A stretch of DNA of 64,000 nucleotides from Haloarchaeobius litoreus (GCF_024495425.1 NZ_JANHJR010000001.1:1116001-1180000); one strand, 5' to 3'; numbered from the stretch's first letter, positions 8,238 to 16,732 are shown. Program-made: numbers and translations. The notes: generated by a model not told the origin, from the letters alone.

Positions 8238-8330
8238 TCCTGCGACGAACGTGAGCAGCGGACAGTATCGGCTGGGATCTGAATCAGGGAGCTGAACGAA
8301 GCGGAGCGACCGTGGTTCGAATCCCGGCCC
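8238..8330 (+). repeat. tRNA-linked inverted and direct T-arm copies after tRNA-Ser
   Basis: Right after the tRNA come a gaacg-type block (8242-8259), an inverted partial copy of the tRNA T-arm (8269-8289, reverse complement close to gattcagatcccagccg), a second gaacg-type block (8291-8307) and a direct T-arm-like piece (8312-8330, gtggttcgaatcccggccc). The same arrangement follows the tRNA-Thr gene at 29718. It could fold into a long hairpin with the tRNA 3' end and act in termination or 3' processing, or be a remnant of past integration. Confidence 0.6.
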
Positions 8331-8389
8331 ATCGTGTTCTCGCCGGCGTCGGCGTCCGATTCATCAGCCTCGATAACGTACAACTAGCC

Positions 8390-9019
8390 ATGAACAGACG
8401 CACGAAGACCGCACTCGTTGGCGGTGCCGTCCTGCTCGGCGGCTGGATCGCCTGGGGCGCGTACTCGTCGCGGTCGGCAGAGGAGGTGCCGTACGAACAG
8501 GTGCGGGAGGTCGACGGCGTCGAGATTCGGCGGTACCCGCGGACCGTGTTCGTCGAGACGACCGCGACCGACCAGATGACGGCCTTCCGCAGGCTGTTCC
8601 GGTACATCTCGGGCGAGAACGAGCGGCAGGACGAGATATCGATGACGGCACCGGTGCGCTCGGACGGCAGGGGTGGCGAGTCCGTCTCGATGACGGCACC
8701 GGTACGCTCGGACGCCGACGACGGCGGGACGCGGATGGCGTTCTACCTGCCCGAGGAGTACGGCCCGGAGTCCGCACCCGTCCCGACGGAGTCGACGGTC
8801 CGGCTGGTGGTCGAGCCGCCGAAGACGGTCGCAGTCGTCCGGTTCTCGTGGTACGCGCCGGGCTGGCGGGTCGAGCGACTGACGGAACAGCTCCGCACGA
8901 CGCTCGCGGAGGCTGGTGTCGAGCCGACCGGGGAGCCGTACCTGCTGCGGTACAACGACCCGTGGACGCCGCCGTTCATGCGGCGGAACGAGGTCGCCGT
9001 CGAAGTCGACGCGAGCTGA
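8390..9019 (+). CDS. SOUL heme-binding family protein
   Basis: 209 aa from the ATG at 8390. One N-terminal membrane helix (about 8-26) is followed by a SOUL/HBP domain (about 35-205): the Val-Pro-Tyr-Glu start, Glu-Ile-Arg-Arg-Tyr-Pro, and two adjacent Ser-Met-Thr-Ala-Pro-Val repeats that mark the family. The domain should face outside or lie at the membrane. SOUL proteins bind heme or porphyrin. The doubled Met-Thr-Ala-Pro motif is normal for archaeal members. It stands alone; the H-NOX gene 2 kb upstream is on the opposite strand and no link is shown. Confidence 0.85.
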   Translation: MNRRTKTALVGGAVLLGGWIAWGAYSSRSAEEVPYEQVREVDGVEIRRYPRTVFVETTATDQMTAFRRLFRYISGENERQDEISMTAPVRSDGRGGESVSMTAPVRSDADDGGTRMAFYLPEEYGPESAPVPTESTVRLVVEPPKTVAVVRFSWYAPGWRVERLTEQLRTTLAEAGVEPTGEPYLLRYNDPWTPPFMRRNEVAVEVDAS

Positions 9020-9078
9020 ACTCCGATTCGGAACGGCGCAACCGAAGGTTTACGGACCAGACATTCGTCGTTTCGAAT

Positions 9079-9453
9079 ATGTCGAACACGGTCGCGGACG
9101 CCATCGTCCGCCGCGACCTTCTGCTCGCCCTCGCCAACGTCGGCGTCGTCGTGCCGCTATCGATGCTCCGGTGGAGCCCCGGCTGGCCGCTCGTCGGTGC
9201 AGGCGTCGCCGTCGGTATGTTCCTCCTCGGTGCCGCCTCGGACCGCAGCAGGGCAGGGACGTGGGTGCTGGTCGGTGTCGGGAGTCTCGCGATCGTCGCG
9301 CTGGTGGCGGCGGCGGTGAACGGCTCGGTCCCGGTGGGCGTGGTTCCGCCGGCGATACTCGGGATGGCCGTTGGGGTCGCCACGAACCGCATCCTGTTCG
9401 GGGTCCTGAACCCGGTTCCGGAGGCACGACTGCGACGCGAGGCCGACGACTGA
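9079..9453 (+). CDS. Hypothetical four-helix membrane protein
   Basis: 124 aa with about four hydrophobic segments (roughly 15-28, 36-52, 60-82, 86-105), a short basic N-terminus (Val-Arg-Arg-Asp) and a charged C-terminus. The ATG at 9079 follows an AT-rich stretch (tttcgaat). It precedes the DUF4112 gene by 38 bases on the same strand, so both may be co-expressed. Function unknown. Confidence 0.55.
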   Translation: MSNTVADAIVRRDLLLALANVGVVVPLSMLRWSPGWPLVGAGVAVGMFLLGAASDRSRAGTWVLVGVGSLAIVALVAAAVNGSVPVGVVPPAILGMAVGVATNRILFGVLNPVPEARLRREADD

Positions 9454-9491
9454 CCCCCGAACTTTTGCTCGCTGCCCCCGACATATCGGGT

Positions 9492-9836
9492 ATGGAACCC
9501 GAACCGACACACCCGGCTGTCCGGCGGACGAAGCGGGTCGCCTGGTTGCTCGACGAGGCTATCAGAATCCCGGGCACGAACCGTCGGGTCGGGCTCGATC
9601 CCATCCTCGGGCTGCTCCCGTTCGTCGGCGACTTCGTGACAGCGTTCTTCTCGCTGTACATCGTCGTGGAGGCCATCATCGCGGGCGCGAAGAAGCGGAC
9701 CATCGTCCGGATGCTCGTCAACATCGGGCTGGACACGGTGCTCGGAAGTCTCCCGATCGTCGGCGACCTCTTCGACGTGTACTGGAAGGCGAACGTGAAG
9801 AACCGGAAGCTGCTGGAGGAGTCGCTGGCGTCGTAG
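9492..9836 (+). CDS. DUF4112 membrane protein
   Basis: 114 aa. The DUF4112 signature is clear: Arg-x-Gly-Leu-Asp-Pro-Ile-Leu-Gly-Leu-Leu-Pro-Phe-Val-Gly-Asp (about 34-50), a membrane segment, then a second Gly-Ser-Leu-Pro-Ile-Val-Gly-Asp-Leu-Phe-Asp-Val-Tyr-Trp-Lys-Ala-Asn element. Length is normal for the family; its function is unknown. The stop abuts the convergent citE stop with no gap. Confidence 0.85.
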   Translation: MEPEPTHPAVRRTKRVAWLLDEAIRIPGTNRRVGLDPILGLLPFVGDFVTAFFSLYIVVEAIIAGAKKRTIVRMLVNIGLDTVLGSLPIVGDLFDVYWKANVKNRKLLEESLAS

Positions 9837-10877
9837 TCAGGTCCAGGTCGTGTCGACCGTGAGCGCGCGGTCGAGCAGCCCGTCGTCGTATGCCTCGGCG
9901 GTCTGGTCGGGGTGACGCTCGTCGATCGTCCGGACCGTCTCGACGGTGTTCACGAAGTTCTTGAACGTCGCCTCGTCGACCATCTGTCCCTCGACGGTGA
10001 CCGCGCCGGTGCCGCCGGATTTGGCCTCCTGGAACGCCTCTATCTTCCGCACGTCGCGGGCAAGCTCGTCGGACGTCGGCATGTGGATGCGGTTCGCCTG
10101 GATGGTCTGCTTGGGGTAGAGCGACCACGAGCCGTCGAGGCCGACGCGGGCCTCGCGCTCGACGTGGTCGGCGTAGCCGTCGCCGTTGTAGAAGGTGACG
10201 CCGGCACGCTCGGTGAACAGCCGGTCGTAGGGGCCGCCGATGGCGACGAGGTCGTTCGCGCTGGCCTCGTTCGAGAGGTCCTCCAGCAGGCCGGACCACT
10301 CGGGGCGTTCGCCGTCGAGTTCGCGGCCACCGAGTTCGGCGGTGTAGTCGACGGGGCCGAAGACGAGCGCGTCGAGCCGGGAGTTCGCGCCGAACAGGGA
10401 TATCTCGCGGAGGTCCGACTTCGCCGCCGCGGTCTCGACGATGACCGCCAGTCCGATGGCCCCGTCCTCGAAGCCGAACTCGCGCTCAGCCTCGGCGACG
10501 ACGCCGGCAGCCGCCTTCACGTCAGCGAGCCGGCCGACCTTCGGGACGACCACGCCGTCGACGTACTCGCCGACCTCGTCGACGAGCGTCCGGATCTCCT
10601 CGTGACCCTGCTCGCGGGCGGCCTCGTCGTCGTAGGCCCACTGCACGCGGGGCCAGATCTCGCCGGGGAACGCGTCGGCGTGTGCGGGGAGGCGGTCGAC
10701 GACGTTCTCCAGCGCCTCGGCCTTCATGTCGGGCGCGGTGCCGTCCTCCAGGTCGGGGACGAGCCAGTCCGGGCAGGCGAACCCCTCGCTTTCGAGAGCG
10801 CTGTCGAGGTACTTCGCCGTGTTGTCGCGCGGGACGGCGGCCGGTGCGGTCTGGAAGGTGCGTGCGATGTCTGTCAT
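9837..10877 (-). CDS. citE: L-malyl-CoA / beta-methylmalyl-CoA lyase (CitE-like)
   Basis: 346 aa of the HpcH/HpaI-CitE TIM-barrel family. It shows the metal-site Pro-Asp-Leu-Glu-Asp-Gly near 41-46, Val-Val-Val-Pro-Lys-Val in the next strand, a Glu-Thr-Ala-Ala-Ala strand end, and Phe-Gly-Pro-Val-Asp-Tyr-Thr near 184-190. In the methylaspartate cycle this enzyme cleaves beta-methylmalyl-CoA to glyoxylate and propionyl-CoA. It is last in the glmS-glmE-mal-mch-citE operon, and its ATG overlaps the mch stop by four bases (ATGA), which implies translational coupling. Confidence 0.93.
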   Translation of the reverse strand: MTDIARTFQTAPAAVPRDNTAKYLDSALESEGFACPDWLVPDLEDGTAPDMKAEALENVVDRLPAHADAFPGEIWPRVQWAYDDEAAREQGHEEIRTLVDEVGEYVDGVVVPKVGRLADVKAAAGVVAEAEREFGFEDGAIGLAVIVETAAAKSDLREISLFGANSRLDALVFGPVDYTAELGGRELDGERPEWSGLLEDLSNEASANDLVAIGGPYDRLFTERAGVTFYNGDGYADHVEREARVGLDGSWSLYPKQTIQANRIHMPTSDELARDVRKIEAFQEAKSGGTGAVTVEGQMVDEATFKNFVNTVETVRTIDERHPDQTAEAYDDGLLDRALTVDTTWT

Positions 10878-11941
10878 TGCTGGATGAGCGCGCGACGGGT
10901 CCCCGAGTAGACGGGCTCGTCGTGCTGGTTGAACGCGATGTGTTCGAAGGTGACGGTGCCGGCGTGGTCGTGGGTGTCCTCGGCGTCGACGACGCGTGTG
11001 AATCCGTAGACGGTGTCCCCGGGCGTGACGAACGTGTGGAACCGCTCGTCGTCGCAGCCGAGTTCGCGGTAGGTCGCCTCGTCCGAGCGGGCGTGCCCGA
11101 GCGCGACCGAGCGGGTCACGTCGCCGTAGGCCACGATGTCGCCCGACGGCGAGTCGGCCATCACGTCGACGTTGTGGTGCTGCTTCGCCGTGTTGAGCGT
11201 CATGAGCGGGAGCGTGGCGACCATCACGTCGTCCATGGTCCGCCCGCGCTCGTGGCGGTAGGCGACGGCGGCGTCGCGGTCCGCGGCCGCGTCGAGCGCG
11301 GCGGCGAAGTCGCCGAAGCGGTCGCCGTCGGGCGTGATGAACTCGGACGGTGGCGTGTCGTCAGCGTCGCCCTCACCGGAATCGGCGTCGCCACCGTCGG
11401 CCGCCGCGGACTCGCCGCCGTCCGTCGCGACGGGCTCACGCCGCGGTATCATGTTGGTCCGCTCGTAGCTGACCAGCGGGTCGCCCGTCTCGGCGTCTTT
11501 GCCCTCGGTCTCCCAGGTGACGATGCCGTACTCCGGGCGCGAGGAGGAGGTCGCGGTCGATTCGACCGTCGAGGAGACCCGGAGCTCCGTGCCCGGCGTC
11601 ACCGACTGGTCGTGGTACCGGACGTTCGTCCGGCCGAGGAAGTAGCCGCCCTTCTCGGAGAGGTCCTCCACCGTCGGTCCCATCACGGCCGCGAGCAGGT
11701 AGTCCGGGTGGACCGGCGGCTCCTCGAAGCCGGCCGCGCGGGCCGCGTCGGTCCGCCAGTACATCGGGTCGTGGTTGAGCGTCTGGCTCGCCCACAGCTC
11801 GTTGGCGTAGTTCGAGAGGGTGAGGCCGGGGGCGTGCTCGATGCGGTCGCCCTCGCTGAAGTCCTCGAAGCAGTTGCCCTTCTCGCGCGTCGCCGTCCTG
11901 TCCAGTATCGTCCCGAACGTCTCCGTGTCTGTGTAGTCCAT
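10874..11941 (-). CDS. mch: Mesaconyl-CoA hydratase (MaoC double hot-dog)
   Basis: 355 aa from the ATG at 11941. Two hot-dog halves are visible: about 20-180, containing Asn-His-Asp-Pro-Met-Tyr, and about 220-355, containing the Ala-Arg-Ser-Asp-Glu-Ala segment and a His-Thr-Phe-Val-Thr-Pro-Gly-Asp-Thr-Val loop. They are joined by a long acidic Gly/Asp/Ala linker near 170-205 that looks like a haloarchaeal insertion. The enzyme hydrates mesaconyl-CoA to beta-methylmalyl-CoA. It lies third to last in the operon: citE overlaps its end, and mal ends 47 bases upstream. Confidence 0.9.
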   Translation of the reverse strand: MDYTDTETFGTILDRTATREKGNCFEDFSEGDRIEHAPGLTLSNYANELWASQTLNHDPMYWRTDAARAAGFEEPPVHPDYLLAAVMGPTVEDLSEKGGYFLGRTNVRYHDQSVTPGTELRVSSTVESTATSSSRPEYGIVTWETEGKDAETGDPLVSYERTNMIPRREPVATDGGESAAADGGDADSGEGDADDTPPSEFITPDGDRFGDFAAALDAAADRDAAVAYRHERGRTMDDVMVATLPLMTLNTAKQHHNVDVMADSPSGDIVAYGDVTRSVALGHARSDEATYRELGCDDERFHTFVTPGDTVYGFTRVVDAEDTHDHAGTVTFEHIAFNQHDEPVYSGTRRALIQQ

Positions 11942-11988
11942 GTGTCGTCGGTCGTCAGGGGTGTGTGGGTCGGTCGGTGTCGCAGTCC

Positions 11989-13296
11989 TCAGTCGTCGGC
12001 CGTCGCCTCCGGCGTGGGTCGCATCCGGGCGAGTGCACGTCGCATCTCGTTGGTCACGACCATGAAGCCCTCGTCGAAACCCATGCCGGGCTTGGCGAGG
12101 GTCTGGGCCGCGTCGGTCGCGAGCGCGACGTGGGCGCAGGTCCGCGCGGAGGTGACCGTCTCGTTGCAGGTGCCGCCGAGGTACGCCCGGGTGTCGGTAC
12201 CATCGCAGTAGCGCACGGCCGCAGCGGAGCGCTGGACACCGCCCAGGTCTGGCGTCTTCACCTGCACGAGGTCGGCCGCGCCAGCGTCGACGAACGCGCG
12301 AACGTCCTCGAAGGTGTTGCACCACTCGTCGGCGACGATGTCGACGTCGACGCCGGCCGACGCGAGCCCGTCGCGGAGCTCGGTCATCTCGTGTATCTGC
12401 TCCTCGCGGCCGCCCGCGTCCATCGGTCCCTCGACCTGCACGTCGAAGGGACCGGCCGCCGCGGCGAGCGTGCCGAAGTAGTCCGTCACCGCGGCGCGGT
12501 CGTAGGGTGCACCGAGCACGTCGCCCAGCACCCCGTACACGTCGACGTGAATCGTGGGGTCGTAGCCCTCGGGGCCGAGTTCGACCGCGCGCGTCGCGAG
12601 CCAGTCGACGTACTCGCGCAGCCCCTCGCCGTCCTCGCCGAGCTTCTCGACGCTGTTGAACAGCCCGTGCGGGAGGACGGGGACGCCCTTTATGATCATC
12701 TTCTCGGCGTTCGTGTACCGGTCGTCGCCGGACTGGCCGAAGACGGGCACCGGTTCGGTCGCCGGGGTCGTCCCGAGCGCGTCGGCCAGCGTCTCCGTCA
12801 TCGTCTCCCGGTTCGCGAGTGCAGCCGCTTCGAGCAGCGCCTGCGAGACGCCGTAGCGGACCGCGGTGTGGAGCTGGTCCGTGCTGTCCCCGTCGTCACC
12901 CCCCGTCGCGCCGCCGTCCTCGGTCGGGCGCGCGGCCGGTAGCTCCTCGACGATGTCGGCGTTCTCGGCGAACTCGGTGGCGTCCCGGCCCCGGAGTGCC
13001 GACGCGACCGTACCCTCGACGACCGGGCGGTATTTCTCGGCACGAAAGAGCGGGTCGCGACCGCCGGCACCGGAGTACTGGACGGCGCAGCAGTCGCCCG
13101 TCGCGACGCTGCCGTCTTCGAGTTCGAGCTCGACCGTGAGCGCCTCGCCGGCCTCGCGGATATCCTCGAATCCGGGCGTGACGGGCTCGCCGTCGTAGGC
13201 GAAGCCGTCCTGTGTCGCGCCCTCTTTGATGGCTCGCTGGTCGTCGAAGAAGAACCCCGAGACCGTCGGGACGGCCCGGACGGACTCAATCCGCAC
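11989..13296 (-). CDS. mal: Methylaspartate ammonia-lyase
   Basis: 435 aa of the enolase superfamily, converting threo-3-methylaspartate to mesaconate and ammonia. Recognisable are Pro-Thr-Val-Ser-Gly-Phe-Phe-Phe-Asp-Asp-Gln-Arg-Ala-Ile at the N-terminus, His-Gly-Leu-Phe-Asn, the metal-site strand ends His-Val-Asp-Val-Tyr, Val-Glu-Gly-Pro and Ala-Asp-Glu-Trp, and Val-Gln-Val-Lys-Thr-Pro-Asp-Leu-Gly with the catalytic Lys. A Gly/Asp-rich insertion lies at about 135-150. I chose GTG 13296 because GGTGAG lies at suitable spacing; GTG 13305 is the alternative. It overlaps the glmE stop by 11 bases. Confidence 0.92.
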   Translation of the reverse strand: MRIESVRAVPTVSGFFFDDQRAIKEGATQDGFAYDGEPVTPGFEDIREAGEALTVELELEDGSVATGDCCAVQYSGAGGRDPLFRAEKYRPVVEGTVASALRGRDATEFAENADIVEELPAARPTEDGGATGGDDGDSTDQLHTAVRYGVSQALLEAAALANRETMTETLADALGTTPATEPVPVFGQSGDDRYTNAEKMIIKGVPVLPHGLFNSVEKLGEDGEGLREYVDWLATRAVELGPEGYDPTIHVDVYGVLGDVLGAPYDRAAVTDYFGTLAAAAGPFDVQVEGPMDAGGREEQIHEMTELRDGLASAGVDVDIVADEWCNTFEDVRAFVDAGAADLVQVKTPDLGGVQRSAAAVRYCDGTDTRAYLGGTCNETVTSARTCAHVALATDAAQTLAKPGMGFDEGFMVVTNEMRRALARMRPTPEATADD

Positions 13297-14764
13297 GAGA
13301 CTCACCCCCGTCGCCGCGGGGGTCGGTGCCGGCATCCGTCCCGGTCGGTCGCCCGATGAGCTTGCCGTCGCTGATGGCGTCGACGTCGTCGGCGACCATC
13401 CGGAACGACTGCTTGCGGCCCTCGGTCTCCGCGCGGTCCGCGAGGCGGGCCCCGTGGATCTCCTTGATGTCGTCGTCCATTGCCAGCTCGCCCCACTCGA
13501 AGATCCGGACGCGGCCGTCGTCGTCGCGGGCCGGGAGGACCGCCCCTTCGGCGGCGTCGCTCGGCGCGAACGGGACGTCCAGCGCGCCGGATCCGAACGC
13601 CTCGATGGTGCCCTGCGCGACGTCGCCGTCGCCGTGGGCATCGATGGCGTCCATGAGACAGCGCGTCTCGCGCTCGATGAGCGCCTGCTCCTCGTCGACG
13701 CCGTCGAGGACGATGTCCTGCTCGACCACCATGTCGATGAGCTGGCGCGTGGTACGGAGGCCGGCCGCGTTGGCCTCCTTCGTCGGCACGCCCTGGAACT
13801 CCTGTGGCGACTTCGTGATGACCTTGTCCGGGCGAGCGATGGCGGCCGTGGTCCCGCCGAGGCCGATGACGCCGTTGGCGCGGGCCTCGTCCGGCGGGAA
13901 CCCGCCCATCCACTCGTGGAAGACGGTCGTCACGCACACCTCGTCGGGGAGGTACTCGTTGCCGAGCTTTCGGAGCGCGCGGAGCGCTGCCACGTCCTGC
14001 ACGACGTTGCCGACCTGCCCGTAGCCCAGCGTGAGGCTCCGGACGCCCTGCGTGGCGGCCAGCTTCCCCTCGACGAGCATGATTGCGATGGCGATGCTCG
14101 GCGGGACGAGCGTCCCGGTGAGCGGGCCGAACGGCTCGCGGTTGATGGTGACGCCGCGCTCGGTGTACGCGCCGGCGAGGCGGTCGACGTACTGCCAGTG
14201 CTCGATGGTCTGGGCGAGACTCCCCTCCTTCGTGTACGGGATGTTGTAGGAGATGGGGCCGCCCTCGAAGCTCTGGAAGCCGCCGGCGAACGTGACGGCG
14301 GCGAGGAGGCGTGCGTCGGGCGTGCCGTGACGCACCTCGATGGGCGCGTCGACGCGGTCGATGAGCTCGCGACAGCCCTCGACGCCGTGGTTGACGGCCG
14401 GGAAGCCGTTCAGGGTCGCGTCGCCGGACTCGCGGGCCGTCTCCAGGCCCTCCTGGGCCTTCCCGTACTCGTTGTCGCGCGTGTACGAGTCGATGGTCGT
14501 CGGGAGCAGGTCCGCCGCGCCCTCGTCGTGGAGGTGGGTCAGCAGGTTCACCTGGTCGTCGAGGCGCGGGACGCCCGCCCGGGGCTGGAGCAGCGGTCGG
14601 TCCGCCGACTCCAGCACGTCCGCGAACTGCTTGTGCGCGGGCAGGGACTCGTGGTAGGCGATGGCCGCCTCGAAGTCGACCGCCGCACCGGTCGGCCAGT
14701 CGTCGCGGATGTGGTCGTCGATGCGTTGCAACTCGTCGGCGGTGAGGCGTTCGTCGCGTATCAT
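13286..14764 (-). CDS. glmE: Glutamate mutase epsilon subunit
   Basis: 492 aa, normal for the family. The barrel subunit binds glutamate and, with GlmS and adenosylcobalamin, rearranges it to methylaspartate, the first committed step of the cycle. Motifs seen are Gln-Pro-Arg-Ala-Gly-Val-Pro near 67-73, Gly-Phe-Pro-Ala-Val-Asn-His-Gly, and Phe-Glu-Gly-Gly-Pro-Ile-Ser-Tyr-Asn-Ile-Pro-Tyr near 180-191. The start at 14764 overlaps the glmS stop by one base (TGATG), so translation is coupled. Cobalamin is therefore a required cofactor in this organism. Confidence 0.94.
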   Translation of the reverse strand: MIRDERLTADELQRIDDHIRDDWPTGAAVDFEAAIAYHESLPAHKQFADVLESADRPLLQPRAGVPRLDDQVNLLTHLHDEGAADLLPTTIDSYTRDNEYGKAQEGLETARESGDATLNGFPAVNHGVEGCRELIDRVDAPIEVRHGTPDARLLAAVTFAGGFQSFEGGPISYNIPYTKEGSLAQTIEHWQYVDRLAGAYTERGVTINREPFGPLTGTLVPPSIAIAIMLVEGKLAATQGVRSLTLGYGQVGNVVQDVAALRALRKLGNEYLPDEVCVTTVFHEWMGGFPPDEARANGVIGLGGTTAAIARPDKVITKSPQEFQGVPTKEANAAGLRTTRQLIDMVVEQDIVLDGVDEEQALIERETRCLMDAIDAHGDGDVAQGTIEAFGSGALDVPFAPSDAAEGAVLPARDDDGRVRIFEWGELAMDDDIKEIHGARLADRAETEGRKQSFRMVADDVDAISDGKLIGRPTGTDAGTDPRGDGGESRAD

Positions 14765-15204
14765 CAGGCCTGAACTCGATCCGTCTCGGCCTCCCGGGTG
14801 GAGATCCCCAGGTCCCGTTCGAGGGACCGAATGACCTCCTCCGGTGTCGTCTCCGAGTCGAAGACCCGGTCGAACCCGAGCGTCCGGAACGTCGTCCGGG
14901 TCTGCTCGAAGTCGTCCTGACCGACCGCGAGGTTGCCACCGATGTAGGTGGTGGCGTCGATGTCCTCGCGGGCCAGGAGCTCGTGGAACCCCTGACAGTC
15001 CTGCTCGGCGTGCCCGTACAGCGAGGAGACGAGTACAGCGTCGGCGTCGTGCTCGCTCGCGGCTGCTGCGAACTCCTCCTGGGAGGTCTGGACGCCGAGG
15101 TTCTCGACGTCGAAGCCCGCTGCGGAGAGGGCCTGGTCGAGGATCGTGATTCCGACGACGTGTGCGTCGGAGCCGATGACACCGAGGATGACTGTCGTGG
15201 GCAT
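14764..15204 (-). CDS. glmS: Glutamate mutase sigma subunit (B12-binding)
   Basis: 146 aa. The cobalamin-binding Asp-x-His-x-x-Gly motif is present near 14-19 (Gly-Ser-Asp-Ala-His-Val-Val-Gly), followed by Ser-Ser-Leu-Tyr-Gly near 60-64 and a Gly-Gly-Asn-Leu loop. The ATG at 15204 lies about 30 bases from a TATA-like ctttaagg (minus strand, 15233-15240), so the transcript probably has a very short leader. It is the first gene of the methylaspartate operon and is divergent from the CoA transferase gene. Confidence 0.94.
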   Translation of the reverse strand: MPTTVILGVIGSDAHVVGITILDQALSAAGFDVENLGVQTSQEEFAAAASEHDADAVLVSSLYGHAEQDCQGFHELLAREDIDATTYIGGNLAVGQDDFEQTRTTFRTLGFDRVFDSETTPEEVIRSLERDLGISTREAETDRVQA

Positions 15205-15356
15205 GCGGTATCCGCCAAGTTGCATGAACAATCCTTAAAGTTAATGGTCTTTCATGATAATACTCCTTAAACACCCTAAACCGCCTCAATGTGAAACAAC
15301 CACAATGTAATGATTTATCCGGAAGGTTTTAGCGCGGGGGCGGGTTCGTCACCCCC
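15205..15356. promoter_or_regulatory. Divergent promoter region glmS / CoA transferase
   Basis: 152 bp that is much more AT-rich than its surroundings. Minus-strand TATA-like ctttaagg at 15233-15240 serves the glmS operon; plus-strand candidates are atttat at 15313-15318 and ttttag at 15327-15332, the latter about 25 bases before the ATG at 15357. Shared control of both directions is plausible because both belong to one cycle. Confidence 0.6.
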
Positions 15357-16544
15357 ATGGGAGCGCTCGAAGACGTCACCGTCGTCGACCTCACACAGGT
15401 CCTCGCAGGCCCGTACTGTACGATGCTGCTCGCGGACATGGGCGCGGACGTAGTGAAGGTCGAGCGGCCGGGGGGCGACCTCATCCGGCCGAACCCGCCG
15501 TTCGCGGGCGACGGCGACGAGGAACCCTACGGCGGCTACTTCCAGTCGGTCAACCGCGGCAAGCGGTCGATCGAGCTCGACCTCGGCGACGACCGCGACC
15601 GCGAGGACTTCCTCCGGCTCGTCGAGAAAGCGGACGTGGTCGTCGAGAACTACCGCGCAGGCACGATGGAACGCTTCGACCTCGGCTACGAGACGCTCAA
15701 GGAACACAACCCCGAGCTCGTCTACTCCTCCATCCGTGGCTTCGGGGACCCCCGGACGGGAGCGACCGACAGACAGGGCCAGCCCAGCTTCGACCTCATC
15801 GCGCAGGCGCTCGGCGGCGTCATGGAGATCACCGGCCAGGAGGACGGCCCGCCGACGAAGGTGGGCCCCGGTATCGGCGACCTGTTCACCGCCGTCCTCA
15901 ACGCCGTCGGCATCCTCGGCGCGCTGCACCACCGCGACCGGACCGGCGAGGGCCAGTACGTCGACACCGCCATGTACGACGCGATGGTGTCGATGTGCGA
16001 GCGCACCGTCTACCACTACTCCTACACCGACGAGGTGCTCACCCGACAGGGCAACTCGCACCCGACGCTGTTCCCGTACAACTCCTTCGAGACGAGCGAC
16101 GGTCACGTCGTGGTCGCCGCCTTCTCCGACGGCCACTGGCGCGCGCTCTGCGAGTCGATGGACCGTCCGGACCTCGTCGCCGACTACCCGGACGCGGGCT
16201 CGCGCCTGCGCAACCGGGACGCACTGCGCGCGGAGATCGCCGACTGGACCCGCGAACACTCCGAGCAAGCGGTCGTCGACGCGCTGGAGGGCGAGGTTCC
16301 GGTCGCGCCGGTACAGGACACCGCCGACATCTTCGACGACCCGCACGTCCACGAGCGGGGGATGCTCGCCGACGTGGAACAGCCCGGTGCCGACCGGGAC
16401 GTCACCGTCGCCGGCTGCCCCATCAAGTTCTCCGAGACGCCGACCGGCCCGCAGGGGCGCGCCCCCCTGCTCGACGAACACCGCGACGAACTGCTCGGCG
16501 AGCAGCGCGACGATGGAGCGGAACGGGCGACCGGCGACGACTGA
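15357..16544 (+). CDS. mct: Mesaconate CoA-transferase (CaiB/BaiF family)
   Basis: 395 aa, full length for class III CoA transferases. Typical elements are Asp-Leu-Thr-Gln-Val-Leu-Ala-Gly-Pro-Tyr-Cys-Thr, Gly-Ala-Asp-Val-Val-Lys-Val-Glu-Arg-Pro-Gly-Gly-Asp with the catalytic Asp in the family's position, Gly-Lys-Arg-Ser-Ile, and Gly-Gly-Val-Met-Glu-Ile-Thr-Gly. In the methylaspartate cycle this family activates mesaconate with CoA from succinyl-CoA. Assignment to mesaconate rests on being divergent from, and adjacent to, the other five cycle genes. Two hairpins follow the stop. Confidence 0.88.
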   Translation: MGALEDVTVVDLTQVLAGPYCTMLLADMGADVVKVERPGGDLIRPNPPFAGDGDEEPYGGYFQSVNRGKRSIELDLGDDRDREDFLRLVEKADVVVENYRAGTMERFDLGYETLKEHNPELVYSSIRGFGDPRTGATDRQGQPSFDLIAQALGGVMEITGQEDGPPTKVGPGIGDLFTAVLNAVGILGALHHRDRTGEGQYVDTAMYDAMVSMCERTVYHYSYTDEVLTRQGNSHPTLFPYNSFETSDGHVVVAAFSDGHWRALCESMDRPDLVADYPDAGSRLRNRDALRAEIADWTREHSEQAVVDALEGEVPVAPVQDTADIFDDPHVHERGMLADVEQPGADRDVTVAGCPIKFSETPTGPQGRAPLLDEHRDELLGEQRDDGAERATGDD

Positions 16545-16595
16545 GCGCCCGGCTTCCGCCGTCACCGTTCGCGCGAGCGAAGCGAGCGCGATTCA

Positions 16596-16629
16596 CCGGG
16601 CGCGAACGCAGTGAGCGCCCGGCCTTTTT
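16596..16629 (+). terminator. Hairpin plus T-run terminator after mct
   Basis: Perfect 8-bp stem CCGGGCGC/GCGCCCGG (16596-16603 with 16615-16622), 11-base loop gaacgcagtga, then cc and five T. The loop matches the gaacg-agtgagc blocks beside both tRNA genes. Confidence 0.6.
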
Positions 16630-16650
16630 CACCAATGTTTTTCGAGGAGC

Positions 16651-16669
16651 GGTGCGCCTCCGGCGCACC
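16651..16669. terminator. Short perfect hairpin with A/T flanks
   Basis: GGTGCGCC-tcc-GGCGCACC: 8-bp stem, 3-base loop, with a T-run about 12 bases before it and an A-run (gaagaaaaag) after it. This fits a terminator usable from either side; it lies just before the next gene's promoter. Confidence 0.45.
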
Positions 16670-16732
16670 CGACGAAGAAAAAGATGGTCGGGTTTCGCAA
16701 ACCCTTTTGAGGGTACCGTTCTCAGTCAGCGT

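Noticed and set aside
8312-8330. tRNA-like T-arm after tRNA-Ser
   Set aside because: Only the T-arm and part of an acceptor end are present; no anticodon stem can be formed upstream.
10682-12211. Long open frame on the plus strand opposite citE, mch and mal
   Set aside because: High-GC antisense shadow: the minus-strand genes are clear enzymes and the plus frame has no recognisable motif.
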